Assembly (NCBI RefSeq): GCF_000058485.1
Contig: NC_008278.1
Coordinates: 5,264,962 to 5,328,961, forward strand
Length of the DNA stretch: 64,000 nucleotides
Direction: 5' to 3'
DNA from: Frankia alni ACN14a
GTDB taxonomy: Bacteria > Actinomycetota > Actinomycetes > Frankiales > Frankiaceae
The translations under genes were made by a program, and so were the position numbers. Below, one piece after another: positions 23,437 to 31,366 of the stretch (position 1 is its first letter; every line of letters starts with the position of its first letter). Under the pieces are notes generated by a model, which had not been told where the DNA came from, ran no database searches, and worked only from the letters and a program-made list of their open reading frames with translations.

Positions 23437-24666
23437 CTAGACGGCGGCGGTGGGGGTGCTGGCGGCGGCCGCGGCGTAGCGGTTGGCGGGTCGGGGCAGG
23501 CCGAGCAGGCCCCGCAGCGTGGCGGCCTCGTAGGCGGTGCGGAACGCCCCACGGGACTGGAGCTCGCCGACGAGCCCCCGGGTGATGCCTTCCAGGTCGT
23601 GCGGGATGGCCGCCGGACGCAGCCGGAAGCCCGACAGGCCGGCCGGCTGCCAGTCGAGCAGGAGATCGGCGAGTTCGGCGGGGGTACCGGCGACGATGAG
23701 CGCATCGCTGCCCTGGGGTGCGCCGGCCCACTCGTCGAGCCGGGCACGGTTGTCGGCGGCCTGCGCCGCCGAGTCGGCGAGGTGGACGACCAGATCGGCG
23801 AACACGTGCACGGTCTCGTCGCCCCGGCCGGCCGCGTCCTGCTCGGCCCGGATCTCCTCGACGATCCGGCGGGCGTCGTCGGCGTCGCGAGGCGTCACGT
23901 AGACGACGTCGCCCTGGCGCGCTCCGAGCCGGTAGGGCACCGTGGCGTGGCCGAGGACGGTCACCGGCGGCTGGCCCTGCGGCGGGCGGGGCACGATCGA
24001 GGGCCCGCGCACGCTGAACCAGCGTCCCTCGAAGTCGATGTAGTGCAGCTTGTCCCGGTCGACGAACCGACCGGTGGCGACATCCCGGATCTCGGCGTCG
24101 TCCTCCCAGCTGTCCCACAGCCGGCGCACGACCTCGACATAGTCGGCCGCCTCGTCGAACAGCTCGGTGATCAGCTCGACGACCTCGGGCCGCTCCAGCT
24201 CCGTCAGCGCGATCCCGGGAATCGCTCGCCGGCCGAACAGGGCGGCCTCGGCCCCGCCGGTACCGGCCCGCACCCGGACCCCGCCCCGCCCGGAGCTGAC
24301 GTAGTCCAGCGTCGCGATCGCCTTGGAGATGTGGAAGGGCTCGGTGTGCCCGGCAACGATCGAGGGGACAAGGCCGATCCGAGAGGTCAGAGGAGCGACA
24401 CGAGCCGCGATGAGCACGGCGTCGAGGCGGCCGCGAACCCGATCGGTCCGGGCGTCCGGACCGTCGAACCGGTCCGACTGCAGGCCGAGGGAGTCCTCGA
24501 TCGTGACGAAGTCGAGCAGGCCACGCTCGGCCTCCTGGACCAGATCGGTCCAGTACCGGGCATCCAGCAGCTCCGCGGTCCGCGCGCGCGGCTCCCGCCA
24601 GGCGGCCGGATGCCAGCCAGCCCCGTCCAGCGCGAGGGCGAGGTGCAGCGGCGGGCGGGGGGTCAT
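23437..24666 (-). CDS. LLM-class flavin-dependent oxidoreductase (NtaA-like)
   Basis: A 409-residue protein from ATG 24666 (MTPRPPLHLALALDGAGWHP), preferred over a GTG 33 bases upstream. Blocks: LVQEAERGLLDFVTIEDSLGLQ, IATLDYVSSGRGGVRVRAGTGG, LWDSWEDDAEIRDV, FEGRWFSVRGPSIVPRPPQGQPPVTVLGHATVPYRLGARQGDVVYV, and a C-terminal LLLDWQPAGLSGFRLRPAAIPHDLEGI. It is shorter and more diverged than its neighbour at 22000-23346, about 90 bp downstream, and the two are probably co-transcribed. Such tandem pairs may act on related sulfur- or nitrogen-containing substrates. Its last residues are Ala/Thr-rich. Confidence 0.82.
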   Translation of the reverse strand: MTPRPPLHLALALDGAGWHPAAWREPRARTAELLDARYWTDLVQEAERGLLDFVTIEDSLGLQSDRFDGPDARTDRVRGRLDAVLIAARVAPLTSRIGLVPSIVAGHTEPFHISKAIATLDYVSSGRGGVRVRAGTGGAEAALFGRRAIPGIALTELERPEVVELITELFDEAADYVEVVRRLWDSWEDDAEIRDVATGRFVDRDKLHYIDFEGRWFSVRGPSIVPRPPQGQPPVTVLGHATVPYRLGARQGDVVYVTPRDADDARRIVEEIRAEQDAAGRGDETVHVFADLVVHLADSAAQAADNRARLDEWAGAPQGSDALIVAGTPAELADLLLDWQPAGLSGFRLRPAAIPHDLEGITRGLVGELQSRGAFRTAYEAATLRGLLGLPRPANRYAAAAASTPTAAV

Positions 24667-25150
24667 CGGGCGCAATCCTGCACGAGACGCAACGGGCACT
24701 CCTCGACGATCGAAACCGGCTGGCGAACGGCGGGCGCAGGGCTTTCGAGCTGCAGGCGCAGAACTATCGCGGCGGTCATGGGGCCTCGGACGCCGTCGCT
24801 GGGCCCCGGCGGGGTGCCGAGGATCCCGGCCACCCGCACGGACGGATCCCGGTCACGGCGGAACGCCGGTTACCCCCGCATCAACGACAGCGGCTGGATT
24901 CGGCGCGTCCAAAATCGATGCAGCGGCGGCACGTCAACAACAGCGAGGTGCGCACCCTTTTCACTCTGAGTAGGTCGGCTTTCCTCGGTCAAGAGCACAT
25001 ACTGTGACGTGCAGCACAGCATGTTCAAGCAGGCGCTCGCCGGGCGATGCGCTTCCGCCGCGACGGCCGGGCCGGGACGACGGACTCCACGCGCGCCGCG
25101 CAGCGCGCGACCGTGTCGCCCGCGCGACCGGCGGATGAGGGGTGGGCATC
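24667..25150. other. Spacer between the LLM oxidoreductase and dienelactone hydrolase genes
   Basis: No gene is seen. The only clear signal is the CRP-like palindrome at 25003-25018. The AT-richer part 24930-25010 probably carries the divergent promoters. Confidence 0.5.
25003..25018. promoter_or_regulatory. CRP-like site upstream of the dienelactone hydrolase gene
   Basis: TGTGACGTGCAGCACA fits the CRP/GlxR-type pattern TGTGA-N6-TCACA with one arm mismatch. It lies about 130 bp before the start at 25151. A closer match is found at 26013-26028. Confidence 0.5.
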
Positions 25151-25930
25151 GTGACCACGGTCAATTTGTCCGGATTCGCTGACGTTCTGGATATCTCCCC
25201 GGGCCTCAGCGCATACCTGGCCCGACCGACCGCCGTCGGCCCGACCCCGCCCCCCGGTGACGGGCCGTCGGCCAGGGGTCTCCCGCGTCCCGGCGTGATC
25301 GTGCTGCACGAGGCGTGGGGTCTGGACGAGACCATCCGCGCGATCGCCGACCGCCTTGCTGGCCTCGGATATCTTGCCCTCGCCCCGGACCTGTTCAGCG
25401 CGGGCGGCGCCCGGCGCTGCCTGGTGGCCACGGTGCGGGCGATGTCCTCCGGGCGCGGGCGGGCGTTCGACGACATCGAGGCGGCGCGACGGTGGCTGAC
25501 CGCCCTGCCGGCGTGCAACGGACGGGTGGGCGTGATCGGCTTCTGCCTCGGCGGCGGCCTCGCCCTGCTCAGCGCGGGCCGAGGCTTCGAGGTCGCGGCG
25601 GTCAACTACGGTCCACTGCCCCGTGAGCTCGATGCCTCGTTGCGGGCGGCGTGCCCGGTGGTGGCGAGCTACGGCGGCCGGGACCGCACCCTGCGCGGGG
25701 CCGCCGGCCGCCTCTCCGCGGCGTTGGGCCGGGCCGGCGTTCCACACGACGTCAAGGAGTACCCGACGGCCGGGCACGCGTTCCTCAGCGCCCGGCCGGA
25801 CGGCACTCCAAGCGGCCCGCGCGTCCTGCACCCGGTGCTGCGAGCTGCCGGTATCGGTCCAGAGCCCCTCGCCGCCGCCGATGCCTGGGTCCGGATCGAA
25901 CGATTCCTGACGGAACATCTCGGCGCCTGA
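25151..25930 (+). CDS. Dienelactone hydrolase family protein
   Basis: A 259-residue alpha/beta hydrolase. The start is GTG 25151 with GAGGGG eight bases upstream; GTG 25142 is in frame. The DLH triad is visible: cysteine nucleophile in GVIGFCLGGGLALL, the acid in ASYGGRDRTL and histidine in YPTAGHAFLSA. Earlier, PGVIVLHEAWGLDETIRAIADRLAGLGYLALAPDLF is the standard N-terminal block. DLH-type enzymes open lactones in chlorocatechol breakdown, but most actinobacterial members have unknown substrates. It is a single-gene unit with a CRP-like site upstream. Confidence 0.88.
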   Translation: MTTVNLSGFADVLDISPGLSAYLARPTAVGPTPPPGDGPSARGLPRPGVIVLHEAWGLDETIRAIADRLAGLGYLALAPDLFSAGGARRCLVATVRAMSSGRGRAFDDIEAARRWLTALPACNGRVGVIGFCLGGGLALLSAGRGFEVAAVNYGPLPRELDASLRAACPVVASYGGRDRTLRGAAGRLSAALGRAGVPHDVKEYPTAGHAFLSARPDGTPSGPRVLHPVLRAAGIGPEPLAAADAWVRIERFLTEHLGA

Positions 25931-26012
25931 CGCCGCGACCGACCGCGAGTTGACTCGCCGCCGACCACTCGGAGGTCAGGACCGGCGAGTTTGTTCAGCT
26001 TCGCCATAGAGA

Positions 26013-26028
26013 TGTGACATGCGTCACT
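26013..26028. promoter_or_regulatory. CRP/GlxR-like site
   Basis: TGTGACATGCGTCACT matches TGTGA-N6-TCACA with one end mismatch; its core GTGAC-N4-GTCAC is a perfect inverted repeat. It lies about 480 bp before the carbonic anhydrase start and 83 bp after the hydrolase stop, so it may serve a long-leader transcript. Confidence 0.55.
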
Positions 26029-26509
26029 GATCCTCACGGTTGGCGGAGCGGTCTCCCCCGTGTTTCGGTTCGTAGATGCCGACGCCGCCTCCGCTGGTGC
26101 ACAGACGGCACATCGACCTGCTGCTCGTCTCCTCTGCCATCTGTCCCGCCGGCGGGCGCGCCGCGTTCACGGGGCCTTTCGCGCGGACCTCCGCGCTGGG
26201 CCGCACTCCGCGCAGAGCCACCTTTTCCGCCGAGTTGACCTTCGCGCGGAGCTGACCTTCACGCAGCGTGGATCCACCGGGACGGTGCAGAGCACATGCG
26301 CAGGGGAACGGTCCACTGCGACGGGTGAGCGTCCACGGCCCTGTTCCCGCCGCCGCGATTCCCGTCGTCACCCGGCCGCCGACGCGCCGACCCCCGGCAC
26401 GCGTCGACGCCTCGGGCCCGGACACGTGCTCCACGCAATCTCGCCCGCCCCCGTCGCGGCTGTCGCATGCCATGCGGCAGGCCGCCCGAACTCCGTCTGG
26501 AGCAACGAG
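26029..26509. other. Long leader/spacer before the carbonic anhydrase gene
   Basis: About 480 bp without a recognisable gene; the open frames across it have no family features. It contains the near-duplicate phrases GTTGACCTTCGCGCGGAGC and GCTGACCTTCACGCAGC near 26236-26270, and a palindrome at 26460-26480. Confidence 0.5.
26460..26480. promoter_or_regulatory. Palindromic operator candidate before carbonic anhydrase
   Basis: TGTCGCATGCCATGCGGCA and its flanking C/G pair form a 21-bp palindrome with one mismatched pair (CGCATG-C-CATGCG core). It ends 29 bp before the ATG at 26510, where a repressor or RNA stem would affect expression. Confidence 0.5.
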
Positions 26510-27001
26510 ATGACCGTCACCGACGACCTACTCGGTAACGCCGTCCAGTACGCCCGCGACTTCACCGCCGGAGAGCTGCCACTGCCCCCGAAGCTGAAGG
26601 TTGCGGTCGTGGCGTGCATGGACGCCCGACTGAACGTCTACGGGGTGCTGGGCCTGACCGAGGGTGACGCCCACGTGATCCGCAATGCGGGTGGGGCGGT
26701 CACCGACGACGAGATCAGGTCTCTCGCCATCAGTCAGCGGCTGCTGGGAACCCGAGAGATCATCCTCATCCACCACACCGACTGCGGCATGCTCACTTTC
26801 ACCGACGAGGCGTTCAAGGCTCAGATCACCGCCGAGACGGGCATTCGCCCGCCGTGGGCCGTCGAGACCTTCACGAGCCTGGACGACGACGTCCGGCAGT
26901 CGATCGCCCGCATCACGGCCAGCCCCTTCATCCCGCACAAGGACTCGGTCCGCGGGTTCGTCTACTCGGTCGAGAAGGGCACGCTCACCGAAGTGCGCTG
27001 A
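26510..27001 (+). CDS. Beta-carbonic anhydrase (Rv1284-like)
   Basis: A 163-residue protein that interconverts CO2 and bicarbonate. The zinc ligands of the beta class are present: Cys36 in ACMDAR with the Asp38/Arg40 dyad, and His89/Cys92 in HHTDCGM. RNAGGAVTDDEIRSLAISQRLLGTREI is the conserved core. The length equals that of the small Mycobacterium Rv1284 group. The ATG at 26510 follows GGAG; longer upstream frames lack similarity. It is a single-gene unit between a dienelactone hydrolase and a convergent HxlR regulator, with a palindrome just upstream. Confidence 0.92.
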   Translation: MTVTDDLLGNAVQYARDFTAGELPLPPKLKVAVVACMDARLNVYGVLGLTEGDAHVIRNAGGAVTDDEIRSLAISQRLLGTREIILIHHTDCGMLTFTDEAFKAQITAETGIRPPWAVETFTSLDDDVRQSIARITASPFIPHKDSVRGFVYSVEKGTLTEVR

Positions 27002-27100
27002 GCGCACCGTCCGCACATCGCGCCGCCCGGCCGCGCGGGCCGAACCCGCCGACCGGGCGGCGCGGTGGGAGGCGCCGGCCTGGACCCGCCGCCCCGGCCG

Positions 27101-27592
27101 TCACTGCCGAGCCGCCGTCACCCCCATCGCCGCCGTCACCCCGATTACGGCCGACGCACCCGTGGCGGCCGACGCACCCGTCGGCTCCCGCGCGAAGGTA
27201 CGCAGGTCGTAGGCCTGCTCTGCCGCGCGGATCGCGTCCACGTTCGCCTCGGCCCAGGCCTTGAGGGGCGTGATCAGGGGATAGAGGTCACGGCCCAGCG
27301 GCGTCAGCTCGTAGTCGACCCGCACCGGAACCGACGCGGTGACCGTCCGGTCGACCAGCCCGCTGCGCTCCAACGTCCGCAGGGTCTGGGTGAGCATCTT
27401 CGGGCTGACCCCGGCGATCTCCGCCTTCAGCTCGCCGTAGCGGCGCGGTCCCGCCGAAACCGCGGCCAGCACCAGGCCGACCCACTTGTCGCTGAGCATC
27501 TCGAACACCTTGCGTGACGGGCAGGCCGCCATGAAGGCGTCATAGGCCACCTTCGCCTCGGCCCGCCGCTGCGCGGCCGTCCGGGTAGTCAC
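27101..27592 (-). CDS. HxlR-family transcriptional regulator
   Basis: A 163-residue winged-helix regulator, GTG 27592 after GGAGGAAG. The HxlR signature is complete: ACPSRKVFEMLSDKWVGLVLAAVSAGPRRYGELKAEIAGVSPKMLTQTLRTLERSGLVDRTV. The conserved N-terminal cysteine (Cys24) is the redox sensor in HypR/QorR-like members. The last 25 residues are a repetitive Ala/Gly/Val/Thr tail (TGASAATGASAVIGVTAAMGV). It is divergent from a quinone-oxidoreductase-like gene at 27714, the classic target of such regulators, so it probably represses that gene and itself until electrophile or oxidant stress. Confidence 0.92.
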   Translation of the reverse strand: MTTRTAAQRRAEAKVAYDAFMAACPSRKVFEMLSDKWVGLVLAAVSAGPRRYGELKAEIAGVSPKMLTQTLRTLERSGLVDRTVTASVPVRVDYELTPLGRDLYPLITPLKAWAEANVDAIRAAEQAYDLRTFAREPTGASAATGASAVIGVTAAMGVTAARQ

Positions 27593-27624
27593 GAAGCTTC
27601 CTCCAGGATACTAGGGAACTCTTG

Positions 27625-27637
27625 GGTAACTACTACC
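27625..27637. promoter_or_regulatory. Inverted repeat in the hxlR/oxidoreductase divergent spacer
   Basis: GGTAACTACTACC (GGTA-N5-TACC) sits centrally between the two starts in the only AT-rich segment (27605-27650). A wider CTAGG (27611-27615) and CCTAG (27636-27640) pair brackets it. Confidence 0.5.
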
Positions 27638-27713
27638 TAGAAGATACTCACCCCCGTAGCGTTCGGACCACCGCCGCGGCACCCGCCGCGGCACCGGAAG
27701 CGGAGGACAACCG

Positions 27714-28646
27714 ATGCGAGCGCTCACGATCCCGGCCTATGGCGAGACCAGCCCGCTGATCCTGACGGAGTTGGCAACGCCGGAGCCCGGCCCGGGGGAG
27801 GTCCGGGTCCGGGTCGAGGCCGCAGGAGTGAACCCGGTCGACCCCTTCATCCGCGCAGGCGGCTTCGCCGCACTTGCCACCCAGCAGCCACCCCAGGTGG
27901 TGGCCGGATGGGAGCTCGCCGGTGTCGTCGACGCGCTCGGTGCAGGGGTGACGGAATGGCCGGTAGGTACGGCGGTCGTCGCCCTCATCGACTGGATCGG
28001 CGCACGGAGCGGGGCCCATGCCGAGCAGGTCGTGCTTCCGGCCGACCACCTTGCCGCCCGCCCGGACGCCGTGGCTTCCACACTGGCTTCGACCGTCCCA
28101 CTCAACGCACTCACGGCGCACCAGGCTGTAGCGGAGCTGCACCTGGCCGCGGGTGCCACCGTCCTCGTCACCGGGGCGGCGGGGGCCGTGGGTGGCTTCG
28201 CCGTCCAGTTCGCCGCCGGCACCGGCGCCCGCGTCGCGGCGCTCGCCGGACCCGAGGACGAGCAGGCGGTCCGTCAGCTGGGCGCGGAGATCTTCGTCGG
28301 CCGCACCGAGGAGTCTGCCGCCACTCTGCGTGCGGCGCTTCCCGACGGGGTGGACGGCATCATCGACGCCGCCCTGCTCGGCGAGTCGATCATCGATCTC
28401 ATCCGGCCCGGCGGGGCCTTCGTCGGGCTCACCCCGCCCTCGACCCCGTCGCCGCGGGTCGGAGTGAGGACCCATGCACTGAACGTGCACGCGGACGGTC
28501 GGGCGCTCGCCACGATCATGGACGCGATTGCGCGAGGGGAGGTCACGATCCGCGAGGTGGAGACCTATCCGGCCGCCGAGGGAGCGGCCGCGTACGCCCG
28601 CCTGGCCAAGAGCGGCCGGCGAACGGGCATCAGCCTCCTGTTCTGA
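27714..28646 (+). CDS. NADP-dependent quinone oxidoreductase (zinc-independent MDR)
   Basis: A 310-residue medium-chain dehydrogenase/reductase; the ATG at 27714 has GGAGG upstream. N-terminal GroES-like domain: ELATPEPGPGEVRVRVEAAGVNPVDPFIRAGGFA. The nucleotide-binding loop is GATVLVTGAAGAVGGFAVQFAAG, with the AAGAVG pattern of NADPH-quinone reductases. No zinc-ligand cysteine cluster is present. The short C-terminal strand segment GRRTGISLLF is normal for the family. Its divergent partner is a HxlR regulator, which suggests induction by quinones or other electrophiles. Confidence 0.9.
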   Translation: MRALTIPAYGETSPLILTELATPEPGPGEVRVRVEAAGVNPVDPFIRAGGFAALATQQPPQVVAGWELAGVVDALGAGVTEWPVGTAVVALIDWIGARSGAHAEQVVLPADHLAARPDAVASTLASTVPLNALTAHQAVAELHLAAGATVLVTGAAGAVGGFAVQFAAGTGARVAALAGPEDEQAVRQLGAEIFVGRTEESAATLRAALPDGVDGIIDAALLGESIIDLIRPGGAFVGLTPPSTPSPRVGVRTHALNVHADGRALATIMDAIARGEVTIREVETYPAAEGAAAYARLAKSGRRTGISLLF

Positions 28647-28763
28647 GCACCGGGCGGCCCTCGCCCGCCGGCACCGGCGCGTGCGCCGGGGCCGGTGAGG
28701 GCAGGCACGGTGCCCGCGGAAAACCTGCTGCGGGCGGGTCGGGTCAAGTCGTACGCTTGTCCA

Positions 28764-29453
28764 ATGAGTGAGACAGCAATCTCATATTCCGAGATACCCA
28801 TCTGGGATCCTGCCACCTACGACGCGGAGCGCCACCGCCTCGTCCCCTCGTTCGATCTGCTGTACGGGGCGGTCGGCGACCTGGTGGCCCAGCTGGGCAG
28901 GACCCGGCCGAGGGTGCTCGACCTCGGCGCGGGCACCGGACTGCTGGCCTCCGCCGTGGTCGCCGCGGTGCCGGAGGTACGCCTGCACCTGTTCGACGGT
29001 GCCGCCCCCATGCTCGCCAAGGCGCGGGCCCGGCTGGCCGCCGAGAACGTCGAGGCCGTCACCATGGCCGACCTCTCCGCAGCGCTGCCGTCCGGGCCCT
29101 TCGACGCCGTCGTCTCCGCGCTCGCCATCCACCATCTCGACGATCCCGGCAAGCGGGACCTGTTCGGGCGGGTGCACACTGCACTGCGTCCGGGCGGTGT
29201 CTTCGCGAACCTGGAGCAGGTCGACGGGCCGACCCCGGCCCTGACCCGGCGGTACGAGGAGATGCACGAGCGGCACGCGCGGGCGGCCGGGTCGGACGAC
29301 GCCGAATGGCAGGCCGCCCTGGGACGGATGGCCTTCGACCGCTGCGCGCCGCTCGCCGACCAGCTCGCCTGGCTGACCGAGGCCGGCTTCGATCCGGTCG
29401 ACTGCATCGTCAAGAACGGCCGGTTCGCCGTCTACGCCGGATGGCGTTCCTGA
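28764..29453 (+). CDS. SAM-dependent methyltransferase (class I)
   Basis: A 229-residue Rossmann methyltransferase. The ATG at 28764 lacks a Shine-Dalgarno but lies six bases after TACGCT, a plausible -10, so translation is probably leaderless. Motifs: RVLDLGAGTGLLASAVVAAVPE (motif I, SAM), LHLFDGAAPMLAKARARL (motif II), FDAVVSALAIHHLDD (post II) and LRPGGVFANLEQVDGPT (motif III). The small-molecule or tRNA target cannot be told; similarity to tRNA Cm-type or ubiquinone-type enzymes is only at fold level. Confidence 0.85.
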   Translation: MSETAISYSEIPIWDPATYDAERHRLVPSFDLLYGAVGDLVAQLGRTRPRVLDLGAGTGLLASAVVAAVPEVRLHLFDGAAPMLAKARARLAAENVEAVTMADLSAALPSGPFDAVVSALAIHHLDDPGKRDLFGRVHTALRPGGVFANLEQVDGPTPALTRRYEEMHERHARAAGSDDAEWQAALGRMAFDRCAPLADQLAWLTEAGFDPVDCIVKNGRFAVYAGWRS

Positions 29454-29494
29454 CCCCTCGACCGGCCGCATGACCCCACCGGCCTGGGCCGACC

Positions 29495-29536
29495 GGCCTG
29501 GGTCGTGCGGCCTGGGTCGTGCGGCCTGGGTCGTGC
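29495..29536. repeat. 14-bp tandem repeat, three exact copies
   Basis: GGCCTGGGTCGTGC at 29495-29508, 29509-29522 and 29523-29536. It is followed by four imperfect copies of CTCCGGACCCGAC up to about 29595. The block fills the spacer between convergent methyltransferase and amidase genes. Confidence 0.9.
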
Positions 29537-29603
29537 GGCCCGCTCCGGACCCGACTCTCCGGACCCGACGCGCTCCGGACCCGACACTCCGGACGGGGTC
29601 GGC

Positions 29604-31079
29604 TCACAGGAGCGCTCGAGCGACCTCCAGGCGGACGCTGTCCAACGTCGAGTACAGGACCGCCCCGGGGCACTCGGTCGCCATCCAGTCACGATGCCCG
29701 CTGATCGCCGACACCCGGCGTCGGGCGCCGCCGACCGGATTGAGGTAGTCGACACTGCCGACGGGGTTCAGGCTGTGGGCACCGCAGAGCGCCAGCAGCA
29801 CCAACGCGAGCGAGCGACGCGCGGCTGCCGTCGGGGCGCGGTTCCGGTGGTCGCCGAGCAGCGCGACTCCGACGTTGCCGGCGTTGAATCCGCCGACGTG
29901 CGCGCCGGTGACCACCTGGCCGTCCGGACGATGTCCGGGAACCCCGTCGGTCCCGGACCAGCGTCCTTCGTACAGGCTGCCCGCCTCGTCGATGAGGAAG
30001 TGGTAACCGATGTCCGCCCAGCCGCGTTCCACGGTGTGGAAGTGGTAGATCGCCCGCACGGTCGCGGCCGGGTCCGGATCGTCGTTCGGCGTCACGGTGT
30101 GGTGCACAGTGATCACCTGGCCCGGGTGGTAGGTCGTTGGCCAGGGCTGGCCCGTGGCGGGGTTGAGTCGCAGCGACTCGTCGGCACCCCAGGCCACTCG
30201 AGGCAGGTACCGCAGACCGAGTGCCGACGGCGCCGATCCCGTGGGTGCGGCGGTGGGTGCGGTGGATACGGACGGCGGCGCACCACCCTCGCCCGCCGGT
30301 GCGGGTCCGGCCGCCGGAGCCGGTCCCGCCGCTGCGGCGAGGGGTGCGTGTCGCGGCCGCGGCACCGATCGGGCCCGCGCCGGGCTCCTCGGCTCGGCCG
30401 AGGCGGCTGCGGCGGCCAGTCCGGCCACGGCGGCCGCCGGGCTCCCCGGGCCGGCCACGCCGGCTGCGGCGGCCAGTCCGGCCACGGCGGCGAGGGCGGC
30501 CTGGGCGGTCAGGTCCGGGACCATCAGTCGCCGGCACGGGCCGGACGTCGTGTTCAGCGCCGTGACGACCACCCCGGAAGCTCCCTGCGGCACCCGAAGT
30601 TCGTAGCCGGTGGCCGTCGTGGCTCCCATCAGGACCGCATGAGCGGAGGAGGCACCGGCCGGCCGGTCGTCCCGCTCCGCAGGGCAGCCGACGGCCAGCG
30701 GGCTCCACGAACCGTAGCCACCTTTCACCTGCCGGAGGCGGATCGCGGCGCCTGCGCTCTCCGTCCCTGCCGCCGCCCCGGGGCCCGTACCGCCGCCCGG
30801 AGCGCTCCAGCGGACAGCCAGGTAGCCGATGCGAAAAGCCGGGGCCGCCGGGCCCGTTCCCTTCGACGTCGCGCTCAGTGTCTGCGGGATGAGTACCACC
30901 CGGGTACCCGCCGGGCCCGCAGTGAACGCGACCGGCACGCCGGCGGTGCTCGCCGCCACCGGAGCGGCAGCGAGTCCCAGAGCCGCCCACCCTCCGACGC
31001 CGGCACCGGCCAGGCTGAGAACTCTGCGCCGGGAGGGAGCGGCCGGGTGGTGCGGACGGGGCGGATCGGCGGCGGGCAT
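29604..31079 (-). CDS. Tat-exported N-acetylmuramoyl-L-alanine amidase / peptidoglycan-recognition protein
   Basis: A 491-residue protein from ATG 31079 with GGAGGAC upstream (GTG 31097 also in frame). It opens with a twin-arginine signal (SRRRVLSLAGAG, hydrophobic core to AAPVAAS). An unassigned beta-rich region (residues about 50-190) is followed by an Ala/Pro-rich linker (about 190-290) and the zinc amidase_2/PGRP domain: RVAWGADESLR, VITVHHTVTPNDDP with the first zinc histidine, GWADIGYHFLIDEAGSLYEGR, GAHVGGFNAGNVGVALLG, then GHRDWMATECPG holding the second histidine and the cysteine. All zinc ligands are present, so it should cleave peptidoglycan stem peptides outside the membrane. It converges with the methyltransferase gene. 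Confidence 0.9.
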   Translation of the reverse strand: MPAADPPRPHHPAAPSRRRVLSLAGAGVGGWAALGLAAAPVAASTAGVPVAFTAGPAGTRVVLIPQTLSATSKGTGPAAPAFRIGYLAVRWSAPGGGTGPGAAAGTESAGAAIRLRQVKGGYGSWSPLAVGCPAERDDRPAGASSAHAVLMGATTATGYELRVPQGASGVVVTALNTTSGPCRRLMVPDLTAQAALAAVAGLAAAAGVAGPGSPAAAVAGLAAAAASAEPRSPARARSVPRPRHAPLAAAAGPAPAAGPAPAGEGGAPPSVSTAPTAAPTGSAPSALGLRYLPRVAWGADESLRLNPATGQPWPTTYHPGQVITVHHTVTPNDDPDPAATVRAIYHFHTVERGWADIGYHFLIDEAGSLYEGRWSGTDGVPGHRPDGQVVTGAHVGGFNAGNVGVALLGDHRNRAPTAAARRSLALVLLALCGAHSLNPVGSVDYLNPVGGARRRVSAISGHRDWMATECPGAVLYSTLDSVRLEVARALL

Positions 31080-31366
31080 GGCGTCCTCCGTGTTCACGTG
31101 GTCGGGTCAGCGGGCACGCTACGACAGTCAGGGCATCACCCTGTGTATCGAAGCGCCGACCGGCCCGAGCCAGGCCACGTGGTCTGCCGGATCACCCTCG
31201 ACCGGCGGCCCACCGGGATGCACCCGGATCTGGGTGGACGGGGTGGCGACCCGCTGACGGCGCGGGCGCCGCGACGGCCGAGAAGTCCCCTTCCGTCCGA
31301 GTCGTTGAGTCGGCCTGCGGTGGGAAGGCAGTCCCCAGCGGCAGGAGCCGTCGGGAGGAGAACGAC

